Positions 1 to 9,829 are shown, counted from the first letter of the stretch. The stretch is DNA of 64,000 nucleotides from Kaistella palustris DSM 21579 (GCF_000422265.1 NZ_AULL01000016.1:248001-312000), one strand, 5' to 3'. The notes: generated from the sequence alone by a model not told the origin. Numbers and translations are program-made.

Positions 1-734
1 TGGTGTTGCAAACAGTTCAGAATCAAACCATAAAACCTGCGGAAATATTAATTGCTGATGACGGTTCCGGCGTAGAAACTAAAATCCTGATTGACCGTTG
101 GGAACTTAAAAGCGGAATTCCCATTAAACATTTTTGGCAGGAAGATCAGGGTTTCCGCAAAACGGTTATTATGAATAAAGCTGTGGCAGGAACATCTGCA
201 GATTATATTATACAGATCGACGGCGATATTCTGCTTCATAAAGATTTTATAAAAGACCATATTTCTGAACGTGAAGAAAAATATTTTCTCAATGGCAGCC
301 GTTCTCTTATTTCAAAAGAACACACTGAAGAAATTATGGCGCACGGCAAACTGAACTTTTTCCGAATTGCGGTTTTGGCAAAAAATAAAATCAATGCCAC
401 ACGAAATACCGTACTTTCCAGGTTTTTCCGAAAGAATCATTTTAAATCCAGCAATGTGAAAGGCTGTAATTTTTCATTTTGGAGGGAAGATTTTATCGCT
501 GTTAATGGTTACAACAATGAAATGAACGGCTGGGGACACGAGGATATTGAACTGGCTGCACGGCTGAATAATCTGGGAATAAAGCAGCGGCGCTTAAAGA
601 TGAAAGCGGTCTGTTTTCATCTTTACCACGATTTTTTTGACCGCAAATCTGAAAACAGGAATTTTCAGATTTATCAGAATGTGGTAAATGGGCAGATTAT
701 ACGATGCGGAAATGGCTTTCTGGAAAGTAAATAA
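1..734 (+). CDS. Glycosyltransferase family 2 protein (5' end outside window)
   Basis: Partial gene: the reading frame is already open at the window edge, so the first beta strand of the GT-A fold is missing. The visible part has the family 2 features: an acidic nucleotide-sugar/metal motif (IDGD, about residue 73 of the visible part) and a late GWGHEDIEL segment typical of chondroitin-polymerase-like GT2 enzymes, where the ED pair lies in the active site. It probably adds a sugar to a surface polysaccharide. It is followed on the same strand by two more glycosyltransferase genes, suggesting one glycan operon. Donor and acceptor cannot be read from the sequence. Confidence 0.85.
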   Translation, partial: VLQTVQNQTIKPAEILIADDGSGVETKILIDRWELKSGIPIKHFWQEDQGFRKTVIMNKAVAGTSADYIIQIDGDILLHKDFIKDHISEREEKYFLNGSRSLISKEHTEEIMAHGKLNFFRIAVLAKNKINATRNTVLSRFFRKNHFKSSNVKGCNFSFWREDFIAVNGYNNEMNGWGHEDIELAARLNNLGIKQRRLKMKAVCFHLYHDFFDRKSENRNFQIYQNVVNGQIIRCGNGFLESK

Positions 735-757
735 CAGGATTTTTTCAGAACTAATTC

Positions 758-1984
758 ATGGAAGGAAACAATTTGGATAAAATTCACCAAATACTTCTCA
801 GGAAAAAAAAGAAGTATAAAATTCTGTCGGTATTTTTCCGAACCAAGGCTCGGATTGTGAAGTTTTTGCCTCTGCAGAATATTCACTTTCCTTTTCTAAC
901 GAAAACAATTCTGGCGGATCCCGAAAAGGAATTGCAGATATTTTTGCCGCGTGAGACCGGTGCGCCCGAATATTCTGTAGGAGTAACCCGACCTGCCGTC
1001 TGCGCACTTTGCCTCCGAGATGTATTTATTCCAGGGAATTCTTCATTTTTTTTAACAAAGCAGAAAGACACGATTTTCTATGAAGTTTACCCAACAGATC
1101 CGCCGGTGAATTTTATTTATAATCATACGAATATATCGTTTCATTCGAATAGTCTGGCGAAAATAACCAATCATCCGACAAAATTTCACCGGTTGGACGC
1201 GGTTTATCTGGGCGGAACTTTTTCCTTCAATTACTATCATTTTGTCATCGAGTTATTATCCAAGACACAGTTTATTACCAAAATCCCTGACTACAGGAAA
1301 CTCACTTTTATATTGGACGAAGACATACAGAAGATTCCAAACTTAAAGACACTTGCCGAATTTTTTCTGAAGGATTTAAAAATCATTTATTTGGAAAAGA
1401 ATTTCTACCATGGTTTTTTAAAACTTTGGTTTATTACCAGTCCCAATCCTACAGTTCCCAATTTGCAGCAAGGTTTAAGATTTGAGCCCGATTTTACAAT
1501 GATCGATCCGCAGTCGGTGCAGTATCTGCGCGATGTCTGCCTGCAGAATTACAAAGTTGAGGAGGTGAAGGTCAAGCCGGTTTCCAAAATATTTATCGCC
1601 AGAAAATCCGCCCGACGGAAATATAACGAAGAGGAATTACTTTGTATTGCTGTTGATTATGGCTTCCAGGCGGTTTATTTCGAAGACTTAAATATCCATG
1701 AACAAATCTTCTTGATGCAGAACGCCGATTTGGTCGTGGGTTCCAGTGGCGCGGCATGGACCAATTTGATCTTTGCGAAACGCGGAGGAAAAGGATTAAC
1801 GTGGCTGGGTTCAGTCTGGGGAAGTTTTTCCGTATTCTCAACACTTGCAAAATCCGTGGGTTTTGATTTGAAGTATATTCGTTTTGAAAGTAAAAGCGCA
1901 GAATTTCATGAGGATTACGAGGTGGATTCAAATGTTTTTAAAGATCACCTGAGCAGTTTATTAAAAACCGGAATCAGCAACTAA
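758..1984 (+). CDS. Glycosyltransferase family 61 (DUF563) protein
   Basis: 408 residues without a signal peptide. The central segment GGTFSFNYYHFVIELL resembles the conserved N-Y-x-H motif of GT61/DUF563 enzymes. A C-terminal block has the family's usual sequence: KIFIARK, a predicted strand, FEDL, then NADLVVGSSGAAWTNLIF. GT61 enzymes transfer xylose, GlcNAc or related sugars. In bacteria they often lie in capsule or LPS loci, which fits the GT2 neighbours on both sides. It begins 23 bp after the preceding gene and ends 11 bp before the next, so co-transcription is likely. The sugar specificity is unknown. Confidence 0.75.
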   Translation: MEGNNLDKIHQILLRKKKKYKILSVFFRTKARIVKFLPLQNIHFPFLTKTILADPEKELQIFLPRETGAPEYSVGVTRPAVCALCLRDVFIPGNSSFFLTKQKDTIFYEVYPTDPPVNFIYNHTNISFHSNSLAKITNHPTKFHRLDAVYLGGTFSFNYYHFVIELLSKTQFITKIPDYRKLTFILDEDIQKIPNLKTLAEFFLKDLKIIYLEKNFYHGFLKLWFITSPNPTVPNLQQGLRFEPDFTMIDPQSVQYLRDVCLQNYKVEEVKVKPVSKIFIARKSARRKYNEEELLCIAVDYGFQAVYFEDLNIHEQIFLMQNADLVVGSSGAAWTNLIFAKRGGKGLTWLGSVWGSFSVFSTLAKSVGFDLKYIRFESKSAEFHEDYEVDSNVFKDHLSSLLKTGISN

Positions 1985-1995
1985 ACTTTCTATCG

Positions 1996-2901
1996 ATGAC
2001 GCGACATCCACTTATCAGCCTGATTATCATTACAATGAATCACGAAAAGTTCATTGCGCAGGCCGTTGATTCTGCTCTCGCCCAAACTTATCCCAATTTT
2101 GAAATTGTTTTGCTTGATAACAAATCTGATGACAGAACCTTAAGTGTGGCCAAATCTGTTTTGAAGAATTCGGATATTCCGCACAGGATCATTGAAAATA
2201 CAGAACGTTTTGGCGTGGCAAAAAACCTTAACATTTTGGTGTCGAATGCAGGTGGGGAATACGTCTCAATACTCTCCGGTGATGATTGGCTGGCTGAAGA
2301 AAGTCTGACAGAAAAGCTGGAATTTTTAGAAAAAAACAAGCTCGATTTTATTTTAGCTGATGGTTACCGCTACCTTCAGGATGAGAATAAATTGGTAGAT
2401 GCGTACACCGATAAGCAGAAGAACAGAATTATGCGCACCATTGATAATTTTTTCTATGAAAATGTAACCGGAAACCAACCCTTCAATGTTGGTGTTTTTG
2501 TGAAAAGGGAACTTTTGGTAAATTATCCCTTTGATGAAGAAATTCACGCGGAAGACTGGGATATGAATTTGCGCTTGACTTCTTTAGGTTTTAAAGTTGG
2601 TTTTTTAAATAAAAAACTTTTTTATTACCGCATCTTATCCGGCAGTCTGTCGAAAAACTGGAAGCTCATGGAAATTTCCTTCAGAAAAATCACTTCCAAA
2701 TACATGGATGATATCCGGGCTGATAAGAATTTATTAAAAAAGTATAAAATCAATGCGCTTCGGCACAAATACGAGATCCTGTTGGCAGAAACTACCTCAA
2801 AAACTGAAAGAAAGACTTTACAGAAATCCTGGAAAACCGAAAAGTATAAAATAAAATATAAGCATCCTGTCCTGTTTTTTAAGCTTTTGCTGCTCAGGTA
2901 G
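1996..2901 (+). CDS. Glycosyltransferase family 2 protein
   Basis: 301 residues, full length. The GT-A fold is evident from ISLIIITMNHEKFI at the N terminus, LLDNKSDD at about 39-46 (nucleotide binding) and SGDDW at 94-98 (DXD metal site). An EDWDM segment in the second half matches the catalytic-base region of GT2 enzymes. The C-terminal part is lysine-rich and may contact the membrane or the lipid-linked acceptor. Third gene of the glycan locus; it ends just before a convergent cupin gene. Confidence 0.85.
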   Translation: MTRHPLISLIIITMNHEKFIAQAVDSALAQTYPNFEIVLLDNKSDDRTLSVAKSVLKNSDIPHRIIENTERFGVAKNLNILVSNAGGEYVSILSGDDWLAEESLTEKLEFLEKNKLDFILADGYRYLQDENKLVDAYTDKQKNRIMRTIDNFFYENVTGNQPFNVGVFVKRELLVNYPFDEEIHAEDWDMNLRLTSLGFKVGFLNKKLFYYRILSGSLSKNWKLMEISFRKITSKYMDDIRADKNLLKKYKINALRHKYEILLAETTSKTERKTLQKSWKTEKYKIKYKHPVLFFKLLLLR

Positions 2902-2922
2902 TTTATGAAATTTACAAGGAAA

Positions 2923-3267
2923 TTATTTCCTGTCGTAATCATCTTCAAGCCTTACAATGTCGTCTTCGCCAAAATATGTTCCGGTCTGAACTTCAATTAT
3001 AGCTGCGGGTTTCGTCGTAAGATTCATGAGCCGGTGTTTGGCGCCGCGGGGTATGGACAGACTTTCGCCATACTGCAAGACCTTTTTTTCATCATTTAAA
3101 ATCACGGTGACTTCACCGGAAATTACGGTCCACTGTTCCTGTCGTTTATGGTGGAACTGATACGAAAGCCGTTGTCCGGGATTTACCTCAATGCGTTTTA
3201 CTTTAAAATGCGGCTCATCCTCTAAAACGTAATATTTTCCCCATGGTCTTTCGCCAATTTCTAACAT
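2923..3267 (-). CDS. Mannose-6-phosphate isomerase type II-like cupin protein
   Basis: A 114-residue single cupin domain. It carries the type II phosphomannose isomerase signature: ERPWG near the N terminus, PGQRLSYQFHHKRQEQW (metal-binding His/Gln/Glu set), and IPRGAKHRL with the last metal-ligand His. It equals the C-terminal half of bifunctional ManC/PMI enzymes, without the GDP-mannose pyrophosphorylase half. It would supply mannose-6-phosphate, or act as a sugar-phosphate cupin, for surface glycans, fitting the three glycosyltransferase genes that converge on it. Stand-alone forms are common in flavobacteria. Confidence 0.8.
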   Translation of the reverse strand: MLEIGERPWGKYYVLEDEPHFKVKRIEVNPGQRLSYQFHHKRQEQWTVISGEVTVILNDEKKVLQYGESLSIPRGAKHRLMNLTTKPAAIIEVQTGTYFGEDDIVRLEDDYDRK

Positions 3268-3322
3268 CTTCCCTTATTTAACTGCAAAAATAAACAAATT
3301 TCGGACACGCCATTTTTTTAGT

Positions 3323-3330
3323 TAAATTTG
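3323..3330 (+). promoter_or_regulatory. Putative -7 promoter element for gltX
   Basis: TAAATTTG matches the Bacteroidota -7 consensus TAnnTTTG and lies 22 bp before the gltX start codon. No good TTTG -33 box is visible, so the call is tentative. Confidence 0.4.
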
Positions 3331-3352
3331 CACCTTAAAAATTAATAGAGAA

Positions 3353-4861
3353 ATGAGCAAAGTAAGAGTGCGTTTTGCACCGAGTCCTACAGGGCCTTTA
3401 CATTTAGGAGGTGTACGAACCGCTTTATATGATTATCTTTTTGCAAAAAACCAGGGTGGCGATTTTATAGTACGTATCGAGGATACTGATACTGCCCGAT
3501 ATGTGGAAGGTGCCGAAGATTATATTATGGAAGCACTGGAGTGGTGCGGCCTGATTCCCGACGAAAGCCCTAAACACGGTGGTGAATATGGACCTTACCG
3601 CCAGTCCGAAAGACGTGATATATACGATAAATATTTAGCACAGCTTCTGGAAACCGATTCAGCTTATCTCGCATTTGACACACCGGAAGAACTCGATGAA
3701 GCCAGAAAAAAAGCGGAGGAAAAAGGCGAGGTTTTCGCCTACAATTATATTACCAGAAACCAACTTAAAAATTCCGTTACACTCTCCAAAGAAGAGGTTC
3801 AGCGTCTTATAAATCAGGATGTTCCTTATGTTGTTCGTTTCAAAATGCCCGTCGACCGCATCCTGAATATGGAAGATATCATACGCGGTAAATTCGCTGT
3901 GAATACAAATACCTTAGATGATAAGGTCCTTGTTAAAAACGATGGAATGCCTACGTATCATTTTGCCAATATTGTAGATGATCACGAAATGCAGATTTCA
4001 CATGTGATCCGGGGTGAAGAGTGGCTGCCGTCACTTGGCCTTCACTATTTACTGTATGAGGCCATGGGTTGGGAACGACCTCAGTTTGCGCATCTGTCTC
4101 TGATCCTAAAACCCGAAGGTAAGGGAAAACTCAGCAAGCGCGATGGCGATAAATTTGGGTTCCCGGTATTTCCTTTAAATTTTAAAGATCCTGTAACGGG
4201 CAATGTTTCCAAAGGTTACCGCGAAGAAGGTTACCTGCCGGAAGCATTTATCAATATGGTGGCACTTTTGGGCTGGAGTCCCGCAAATGACCGCGAAATC
4301 CTTTCACTGCCCGAAATGGTCGGGGAGTTTGATCTGTATAAAGTTCATAAAGCCGGCGCGAGGTTCAGCAAAGAAAAAGCCGAATGGTTCAACCATGAAT
4401 ACCTGAAAACCAAGACCGATGAGCAGTTACTGGCCATGTTGAGAGACGTCCAGGATATTGATCTGGAGGCTACCGACGAAAAATTATTAAAAATAATTTC
4501 TCTGATAAAAGAGCGGGCGACTTTTGTAAAAGACATTTACGAACAGGGAAAATTCTTTTTTGAAACCCCAGGTGAATACGACGCCAAAGCCGTGAAGAAA
4601 TCGTGGAATGAGTCCACTCCTGAATTACTGAATGCTTTATCTGCCCATTTGCAGGATATAGACTTCCATCCCGAAAATCTTAAAGAAGAACTTCACAACT
4701 TTGCAGAATCCAGAGAAATTGGAATGGGGAAACTCATGATGCCGCTCCGATTGAGCCTCGTAGGCGAATTAAAAGGCCCTGAAGTTCCTGATATCCTGGC
4801 CACTCTCGGCAAAGATGAGTCACTGCGCAGGATAAAAAATGCGCTGAATAATATCTCTTAA
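3353..4861 (+). CDS. gltX: Glutamate--tRNA ligase
   Basis: 502 residues, normal length for bacterial GluRS. The protein opens with the class I synthetase HIGH-type motif (PSPTGPLHLGG, residues 10-20) and has the KMSKS-type motif KLSKR at about 259-263. The Glu-tRNA synthetase insertion and the helical anticodon-binding C-terminal half are present. It charges tRNA-Glu in the cytoplasm; in organisms with GatCAB it may also mischarge tRNA-Gln, which cannot be judged here. Preceded by its own promoter-like TAAATTTG and followed by accA with a separate promoter. Confidence 0.97.
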   Translation: MSKVRVRFAPSPTGPLHLGGVRTALYDYLFAKNQGGDFIVRIEDTDTARYVEGAEDYIMEALEWCGLIPDESPKHGGEYGPYRQSERRDIYDKYLAQLLETDSAYLAFDTPEELDEARKKAEEKGEVFAYNYITRNQLKNSVTLSKEEVQRLINQDVPYVVRFKMPVDRILNMEDIIRGKFAVNTNTLDDKVLVKNDGMPTYHFANIVDDHEMQISHVIRGEEWLPSLGLHYLLYEAMGWERPQFAHLSLILKPEGKGKLSKRDGDKFGFPVFPLNFKDPVTGNVSKGYREEGYLPEAFINMVALLGWSPANDREILSLPEMVGEFDLYKVHKAGARFSKEKAEWFNHEYLKTKTDEQLLAMLRDVQDIDLEATDEKLLKIISLIKERATFVKDIYEQGKFFFETPGEYDAKAVKKSWNESTPELLNALSAHLQDIDFHPENLKEELHNFAESREIGMGKLMMPLRLSLVGELKGPEVPDILATLGKDESLRRIKNALNNIS

Positions 4862-4878
4862 TTTCCTCTTATTTTTAC

Positions 4879-4886
4879 TAAATTTG
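4879..4886 (+). promoter_or_regulatory. Putative -7 promoter element for accA
   Basis: TAAATTTG in the gltX-accA gap, 22 bp before the accA start codon, matches the TAnnTTTG consensus. Confidence 0.4.
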
Positions 4887-4908
4887 AGGTATAACTTTAA
4901 AGCAAGAA

Positions 4909-5865
4909 ATGGAATATTTAGATTTTGAACTTCCCGTTAAAGAACTTATGGATCAGTATGAAACATGTTCACTTGTCGGTGAGGAAAGCGGCGTTGACGT
5001 AAAGTTGGCCTGCTCCCAAATTGAAGATAAAATTACGGAAAAGAAAAAGGAAATTTACGGCAGTATGACGCCATGGCAGCGTGTGCAGCTTTCGCGGCAC
5101 CCAAACCGTCCTTACACTTTAGATTTTATTAAAGGCATTACAGATAAAGACAGTTTCCTGGAACTTCACGGTGACCGGAATTTTGCCGATGATCCTGCCA
5201 TGATCGGCGGTCTTGCAACTATTGATGGCGAACGAGTGATGATCATTGGGACACAGAAAGGGCGGACCACCAAGGAGCGCCAGCTTCGCAGATTCGGAAT
5301 GAGTAATCCCGAAGGCTACAGAAAAGCTTTACGATTAATGAAACTTGCCGAGAAATTTCATATTCCTGTCATTTCCCTGATCGATACGCCCGGAGCTTAT
5401 CCCGGTTTGGAAGCCGAAGAACGCGGCCAAGGCGAAGCTATTGCAAGGAATATCTTTGAAATGACCAGACTTCAAACTCCGATTTTCTGCTATGTTATCG
5501 GTGAAGGTGCAAGTGGTGGCGCTTTGGGAATTGGCGTGGGAAACAAGGTATATATGCTCGAAAACACTTGGTATACAGTGATTGCACCGGAGAGTTGCTC
5601 TTCGATTTTGTGGCGGAACTGGGATCATAAAGAAGACGCTGCAAATGCACTTAAATTAACACCCTCTGATGCCTTACGTGAAAAGTTTATCGATGGAATT
5701 ATAGAGGAACCCCTGGGTGGCGCGCACTATGATCCACAACTTGCGTATGATCATTTAAAAACTTCCATCCTGCAGAATATCAGAGCATTTTCCAAGTTCA
5801 CGGGAAAAGAACTTGAAACGCAGCGGCAGGATAAATTTATCGCCATGGGTCAGTTTAAAGGCTAA
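4909..5865 (+). CDS. accA: Acetyl-CoA carboxylase carboxyltransferase subunit alpha
   Basis: 318 residues, the usual length. It has the crotonase-like carboxyltransferase domain with the conserved stretch [14 protein letters not shown] and the substrate-site segment [14 protein letters not shown]. AccA pairs with AccD to transfer the carboxyl group from carboxybiotin to acetyl-CoA, the first committed step of fatty-acid synthesis. A clear rho-independent terminator follows 25 bp after the stop codon. accD is not in this window. Confidence 0.97.
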   Translation: MEYLDFELPVKELMDQYETCSLVGEESGVDVKLACSQIEDKITEKKKEIYGSMTPWQRVQLSRHPNRPYTLDFIKGITDKDSFLELHGDRNFADDPAMIGGLATIDGERVMIIGTQKGRTTKERQLRRFGMSNPEGYRKALRLMKLAEKFHIPVISLIDTPGAYPGLEAEERGQGEAIARNIFEMTRLQTPIFCYVIGEGASGGALGIGVGNKVYMLENTWYTVIAPESCSSILWRNWDHKEDAANALKLTPSDALREKFIDGIIEEPLGGAHYDPQLAYDHLKTSILQNIRAFSKFTGKELETQRQDKFIAMGQFKG

Positions 5866-5889
5866 GTATTATTACGAAAAATATTACAG

Positions 5890-5913
5890 GACGGGCTTTA
5901 GCCCGTCTTTTTT
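5890..5913 (+). terminator. Rho-independent terminator of accA
   Basis: A perfect 7-bp GC-rich stem (GACGGGC / GCCCGTC) with a TTTA loop is followed by six T residues, directly behind accA. Confidence 0.9.
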
Positions 5914-6010
5914 ATTTAAAACTGTTTCCGGGATCCGATAAATTTTTTAATGAAAATGCAAAAAAAATTCTGTAAAAAATACAGAATTGAGTTTTATTAG
6001 AAGCTGAATC

Positions 6011-6721
6011 TTATTCGAAAAGTTCCGCAGTGTCCAGAACAGTCACCTTTCCGTCTTCACACCGTATCGCTTCGCCGGGAAAATTCTGAATCATGTGGTA
6101 ATCATGTGTAGCCATCACTACTGCTGAATTGTTTTCAAACGCTACCTGCTTGAGCAGTGTCATGATTTCATTTGATGTTTCCGGATCCAGATTCCCCGTG
6201 GGCTCGTCGGCCAGGATCAATTCCGGATGGTTGAGTAACGCACGCGCAATCGCGATCCTTTGCTGCTCACCGCCGGAAAGCTCATGCGGCATCTTATGCT
6301 TTTTAGACTTCATGCCTACGCTTCCCAAAACTTCATTTATTCGGTCGTCCATTTTGGTTTTATCGTTCCAGCCAGTCGCTTCCAGAACAAACCGTAAATT
6401 TTTCTCAACAGTTCTGTCTGTAAGCAGCTGAAAGTCCTGGAAGACAATTCCTAACTTTCGCCGTAAACTAGGGATTTCAGAAGTCCTTAATTTTTCAAGG
6501 TCAAAACCCGCCACATTTCCCTCTCCGCTAACCAGGGGAATATGCCCGTAAAGGGTTTTCAGCAAAGAGCTTTTACCGGAACCTGTTTTTCCGATCAGGT
6601 AACAGAACCGTCCTTTTTTGATATGGAGGTTTACTTCATTCAAAACCGTGAAATTTTTCTGTGCAATTTTCGCGTTTTTCAGATGAATTACGTCCTGACC
6701 TTCCTTAGATGAATGTGGCAT
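6011..6721 (-). CDS. ftsE: Cell division ATP-binding protein FtsE
   Basis: 236-residue ABC ATPase: Walker A GKTGSGKS (44-51), Q-loop FQD (94-96), signature LSGGEQQR (148-155) and Walker B with ADEPTG (171-176). FtsE powers FtsX, which regulates peptidoglycan hydrolases during division. ftsX is not adjacent here, as is common in Bacteroidota where ftsE stands alone. Assignment to FtsE over LolD rests on overall sequence flavour ([20 protein letters not shown]). The reading frame gives a slightly long N terminus; no better internal start is evident. Confidence 0.85.
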   Translation of the reverse strand: MPHSSKEGQDVIHLKNAKIAQKNFTVLNEVNLHIKKGRFCYLIGKTGSGKSSLLKTLYGHIPLVSGEGNVAGFDLEKLRTSEIPSLRRKLGIVFQDFQLLTDRTVEKNLRFVLEATGWNDKTKMDDRINEVLGSVGMKSKKHKMPHELSGGEQQRIAIARALLNHPELILADEPTGNLDPETSNEIMTLLKQVAFENNSAVVMATHDYHMIQNFPGEAIRCEDGKVTVLDTAELFE

Positions 6722-6810
6722 GTTGTACAGTTATATTGGTGTAAATTAATCTTTTCAAAAATAACGAAAAACTTTGTCTTTGGGCTAAAATTAAAACATT
6801 TTAACAAACA

Positions 6811-6840
6811 AAAAATGCCTGAAAGATTTCTTTCAAGCAT
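6811..6840 (-). terminator. Rho-independent terminator of rpmH
   Basis: Read on the minus strand, an 11-bp stem with one mismatch (ATGCTTGAAAG / CTTTCAGGCAT) is followed by a T run. It lies 25 bp behind the rpmH stop codon. Confidence 0.8.
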
Positions 6841-6865
6841 GTATCGTATCTGATAAATCCGGAGA

Positions 6866-7024
6866 TTATCTCTTCGCGCGAACCGCGGAGATAGTTAAAC
6901 TCTTTCTGCCTTTCGCTCTTCTTGCAGCCAAGATGCGTCTACCGTTTGGGGTTGACATTCTTTCACGGAATCCGTGCTTGTTTCTTTTCTTTCTTTCAGA
7001 TGGCTGGAATGTTCTCTTGCTCAT
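6866..7024 (-). CDS. rpmH: 50S ribosomal protein L34
   Basis: A 52-codon gene read directly from the minus strand. The product begins [19 protein letters not shown] and continues [20 protein letters not shown], the highly conserved L34 core, ending in a basic tail (SAVRAKR). L34 is a small basic protein of the large ribosomal subunit. It has its own strong promoter (TATCTTTG with TTTG 19 bp upstream) and its own terminator, so it is monocistronic. No rnpA or dnaA lies next to it, unlike in Proteobacteria and Firmicutes. Confidence 0.97.
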   Translation of the reverse strand: MSKRTFQPSERKKRNKHGFRERMSTPNGRRILAARRAKGRKSLTISAVRAKR

Positions 7025-7067
7025 TGCTTATATTTTAAAGTAAAAACTATATCGTATTTTCAGATTG

Positions 7068-7098
7068 CAAAGATAGGAAAGTTTTTATTTTCCACAAA
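7068..7098 (-). promoter_or_regulatory. Promoter of rpmH
   Basis: On the minus strand TTTG (7095-7098) and TATCTTTG (7068-7075) are 19 bp apart, the canonical Bacteroidota -33/-7 layout. The -7 box lies 43 bp before the rpmH start. Confidence 0.75.
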
Positions 7099-7120
7099 CA
7101 ATAACTTAATTATTTTCAAC

Positions 7121-7150
7121 AAAAAACCTGCCCTATATCAGAGGCAGGTT
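7121..7150 (-). terminator. Rho-independent terminator behind the T9SS protein gene
   Basis: An 8-bp perfect stem (AACCTGCC / GGCAGGTT) with a 10-base loop is followed on the minus strand by a T run, 17 bp behind the stop codon of the downstream gene. Confidence 0.85.
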
Positions 7151-7167
7151 TACATTAAAGGAAAAAG

Positions 7168-8589
7168 TTATTTTTTAATGATTTTATCGGAGTGTACATT
7201 TCCATCTTTATCCTGAAGCTGGATGATGTATGTTCCTTCGGTAAGTGCTTCTACGTTGATCTCATTACCTGTATTTTTTACTGGAATAAGCTTTCCGCTG
7301 GCATCAATTATATTCGCGCTTTTTACATTCATGCCGTTTACGTGGAGCGTTTGATTTACGGGATTGGGATATAAGGCCACGGACTGTTTTCCGCTGATAT
7401 CACCCACTTTCAGAATCGCGCCGCAGTTGGCAGCAACCACATCCAGCGTGTAATCTGCAGTGAAAACCGAATTGGCTGTAACTTCGCTGAGGACAAGAAC
7501 AACTGTTGCGCCTGCAGGAATCGTAGCGCTCATTGAGACAGGAAGCCCGCCACTTGCACTGCTTCCGCTGTCACCAATATAATTTTGGCCTACGTTTGCA
7601 GGATTGAATGACCCGTTGTAGGCTACAAGGAACAGTTGATTTAAAGCGTCTGGATCTGTGTTATCTAAATTAAAGGTTACACACTCTGCCGAGCCGGAAG
7701 TATTGGTGATCGAATGTGTTTTGTAATGGAAATTTCCTGAACTGATATCTCCGGGATATGTTTTTGGTGTGGCACAGGTTGAAGCAACTCCATTTCTGCT
7801 GACACGTGGGCTTTGTGTAGGGTCAGATGTGGACACTCTGCCTGTAAAAGTTTTACAGATTCCTGCGGTCGTACCATTTAGCGAGAACTGCAGGTCTTTC
7901 AGTGTGGTAGGTACGCAAACTGTTCCTGTGTTCCAGCCTGTACACGTTGTTCCAAATCCTCCGCCGGGATTCATCCACGCATATGATGCACCCAGTGTTG
8001 ATGTGGCAGTGTAGGTATTCCAGTACCACTGGCCGCCCACGGTATAATCCATTACTGCCTGCACACTCATCCAGTACTTTCCGGGAGGTAATACCATCGG
8101 TGTAGGTAAAGGAATGGTGGGGCTGATGGATCCGGCGGTAAGCACTACATTATCGGTTCTGATTGCCGTTCCGGGTAAATTTGTGCCCGAGTTATTATAA
8201 AAAGTAACTTTGAATGACGTAGGATAGTTTGAATTATATGATGTACCGCTTACATATACATCAGTAATGTTCCAGGTAGCACCTGCAGGTACTTCGAAAT
8301 CATCTGCTGCCATCGCACTGTAAGCCGCGTTGCCGGTTTCAAATTCCTGTGAGGAGACACCTGAAGTCTGATCCAGTTCCTGCTTGTAAAGCTTTGGGTT
8401 GATAAGATTTTGAGAGTTAAAGATATCCATATAAGCCTTCGTGCTTACGGTAGGTTTTTCCGGAAGTTTTTGTGTAACAACCACATTTTTTTTTGGAGTT
8501 GCAGTGCGGTTTACATCAGTGGAGCGGTTGCTTTGCGCAAATGCCAATGTACTGCACAAACTTAGAAGAAGTAAAAATTGTTTTTTCAT
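7168..8589 (-). CDS. Secreted protein with T9SS type A sorting domain
   Basis: 473 residues. It has an N-terminal Sec signal peptide (MKKQFLLLLSLCSTLAFAQ) and a C-terminal type A sorting domain of about 70 residues beginning SVALYPNPVNQTL and ending TYIIQL...KIIKK, which directs export through the type IX system. The middle is Ser/Thr/Gly-rich and beta-strand-rich, with repeated Cys-containing segments. It has no recognisable catalytic motif. It is probably a cell-surface or secreted adhesin-like or structural protein. It is a single-gene unit with its own terminator; its function is unknown. Confidence 0.85.
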   Translation of the reverse strand: MKKQFLLLLSLCSTLAFAQSNRSTDVNRTATPKKNVVVTQKLPEKPTVSTKAYMDIFNSQNLINPKLYKQELDQTSGVSSQEFETGNAAYSAMAADDFEVPAGATWNITDVYVSGTSYNSNYPTSFKVTFYNNSGTNLPGTAIRTDNVVLTAGSISPTIPLPTPMVLPPGKYWMSVQAVMDYTVGGQWYWNTYTATSTLGASYAWMNPGGGFGTTCTGWNTGTVCVPTTLKDLQFSLNGTTAGICKTFTGRVSTSDPTQSPRVSRNGVASTCATPKTYPGDISSGNFHYKTHSITNTSGSAECVTFNLDNTDPDALNQLFLVAYNGSFNPANVGQNYIGDSGSSASGGLPVSMSATIPAGATVVLVLSEVTANSVFTADYTLDVVAANCGAILKVGDISGKQSVALYPNPVNQTLHVNGMNVKSANIIDASGKLIPVKNTGNEINVEALTEGTYIIQLQDKDGNVHSDKIIKK

Positions 8590-8798
8590 GACTTAATATT
8601 TTTAAGGTTTTTGTGAATGCAAATATTAGTTTAATCTATACATCAACAATGTAGATTTAGCCTTTTTAACAGAGGTGATTAGACCCTTACTGAGGGCTGT
8701 TAACCTGGGTTTGCTTTCAAAATGCCAATTCTTTCTTGCGGCGGGTTCTAAAAACAAACAGACAAACCTTATCTTTGCTCATTAAAAAAAATCGATAA

Positions 8799-9806
8799 AT
8801 GTTTACTTCCCAGGAAATTTCAGAAATAAAGAAACTTTTAACTCCGGACCGCAGGATTGTAATTGTCACTCATTATAATCCCGATGGTGATGCCATAGGA
8901 TCAAGCTTGGGGCTGAAACATTTCTTAAGTCAAAATGGTGTGGACGCAGATGTAATTGTGCCCAATGATTTTCCGAAGTTTCTGAAATGGATGCCCGGGG
9001 CAAAGAAAATTATAATTGCAGATTACAAACGCAAAGTCGCCGGTGAAGCGATTTATAACGCAGATCTTATTTTTATACTGGATTTCAATGCATCACACCG
9101 CAGTGGCAACCTTGTAGGTCCGTGGCTCGATAAGGCCCGTGCTGTAAAGATTCTTATCGATCATCATCAGCAGCCCGATGACTTTGATTATATCTATTCA
9201 GATGTGAGTGTTCCGGCAACCTCGCAGATGATCTGTCATTTCATAGAAGCACTGGGCCGGGAAGATCTTATAAATAAAGATATTGCGGACTGTCTCTACA
9301 CCGGAATCATGACCGATACGGGCGGGTTCCGTTTCAGATCCACCAGTGCCACTACACACCGGATCGTGGCAAACCTTATTGAAAAAGGAGCCGATCCTGC
9401 AATGATCTCTTCAAATACTCTGGATACCAACACCGTGTCCCGCCTGCATCTGCTGGCACTGATTTTAGGGCGTATTGAGGTGGTGAAAGACGGTAAGGTT
9501 GCGATCCTTTGGCTGAAACGCGATGAACTCAAGGAATTCGGCTTTCAGAAAGGTGATACCGAAGGTTTTGTAAATTATGGTTTAAGCATCATGGGCACGC
9601 GGGTGGCCGCATTTTTTATGGAGGATCTGTATGATGATTTCATCAAAATATCCTTCCGCTCCAAAGATGATGTGGATGTAAACAGTTTCTCCAGAAGATA
9701 TTTTAATGGCGGCGGACATATCAATGCCGCAGGCGGAAAATATTATAAAACCATCGAAGGCACGATCGAGGACTTTAAAGAAAAAATAGAGGGGGAGGAT
9801 TTTTAG
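8799..9806 (+). CDS. DHH/DHHA1 phosphoesterase (NrnA-like nano-RNase / pAp phosphatase)
   Basis: 335 residues with the two-domain DHH layout. HYNPDGDAIGS (25-35), DFN (95-97) and DHH (121-123) supply the Mn ligands. The C-terminal DHHA1 domain ends with the substrate-binding GGGHINAAGG (about 305-315). Family members degrade 2-5-nt RNAs and dephosphorylate 3'-phosphoadenosine 5'-phosphate. Bacteroidota generally lack the oligoribonuclease Orn, so this protein likely finishes RNA turnover. A promoter-like TATCTTTG lies at 8770-8777. Substrate preference cannot be decided from sequence. Confidence 0.88.
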   Translation: MFTSQEISEIKKLLTPDRRIVIVTHYNPDGDAIGSSLGLKHFLSQNGVDADVIVPNDFPKFLKWMPGAKKIIIADYKRKVAGEAIYNADLIFILDFNASHRSGNLVGPWLDKARAVKILIDHHQQPDDFDYIYSDVSVPATSQMICHFIEALGREDLINKDIADCLYTGIMTDTGGFRFRSTSATTHRIVANLIEKGADPAMISSNTLDTNTVSRLHLLALILGRIEVVKDGKVAILWLKRDELKEFGFQKGDTEGFVNYGLSIMGTRVAAFFMEDLYDDFIKISFRSKDDVDVNSFSRRYFNGGGHINAAGGKYYKTIEGTIEDFKEKIEGEDF

Positions 9807-9829
9807 GCATAAATTCCCATTTTTGTTTT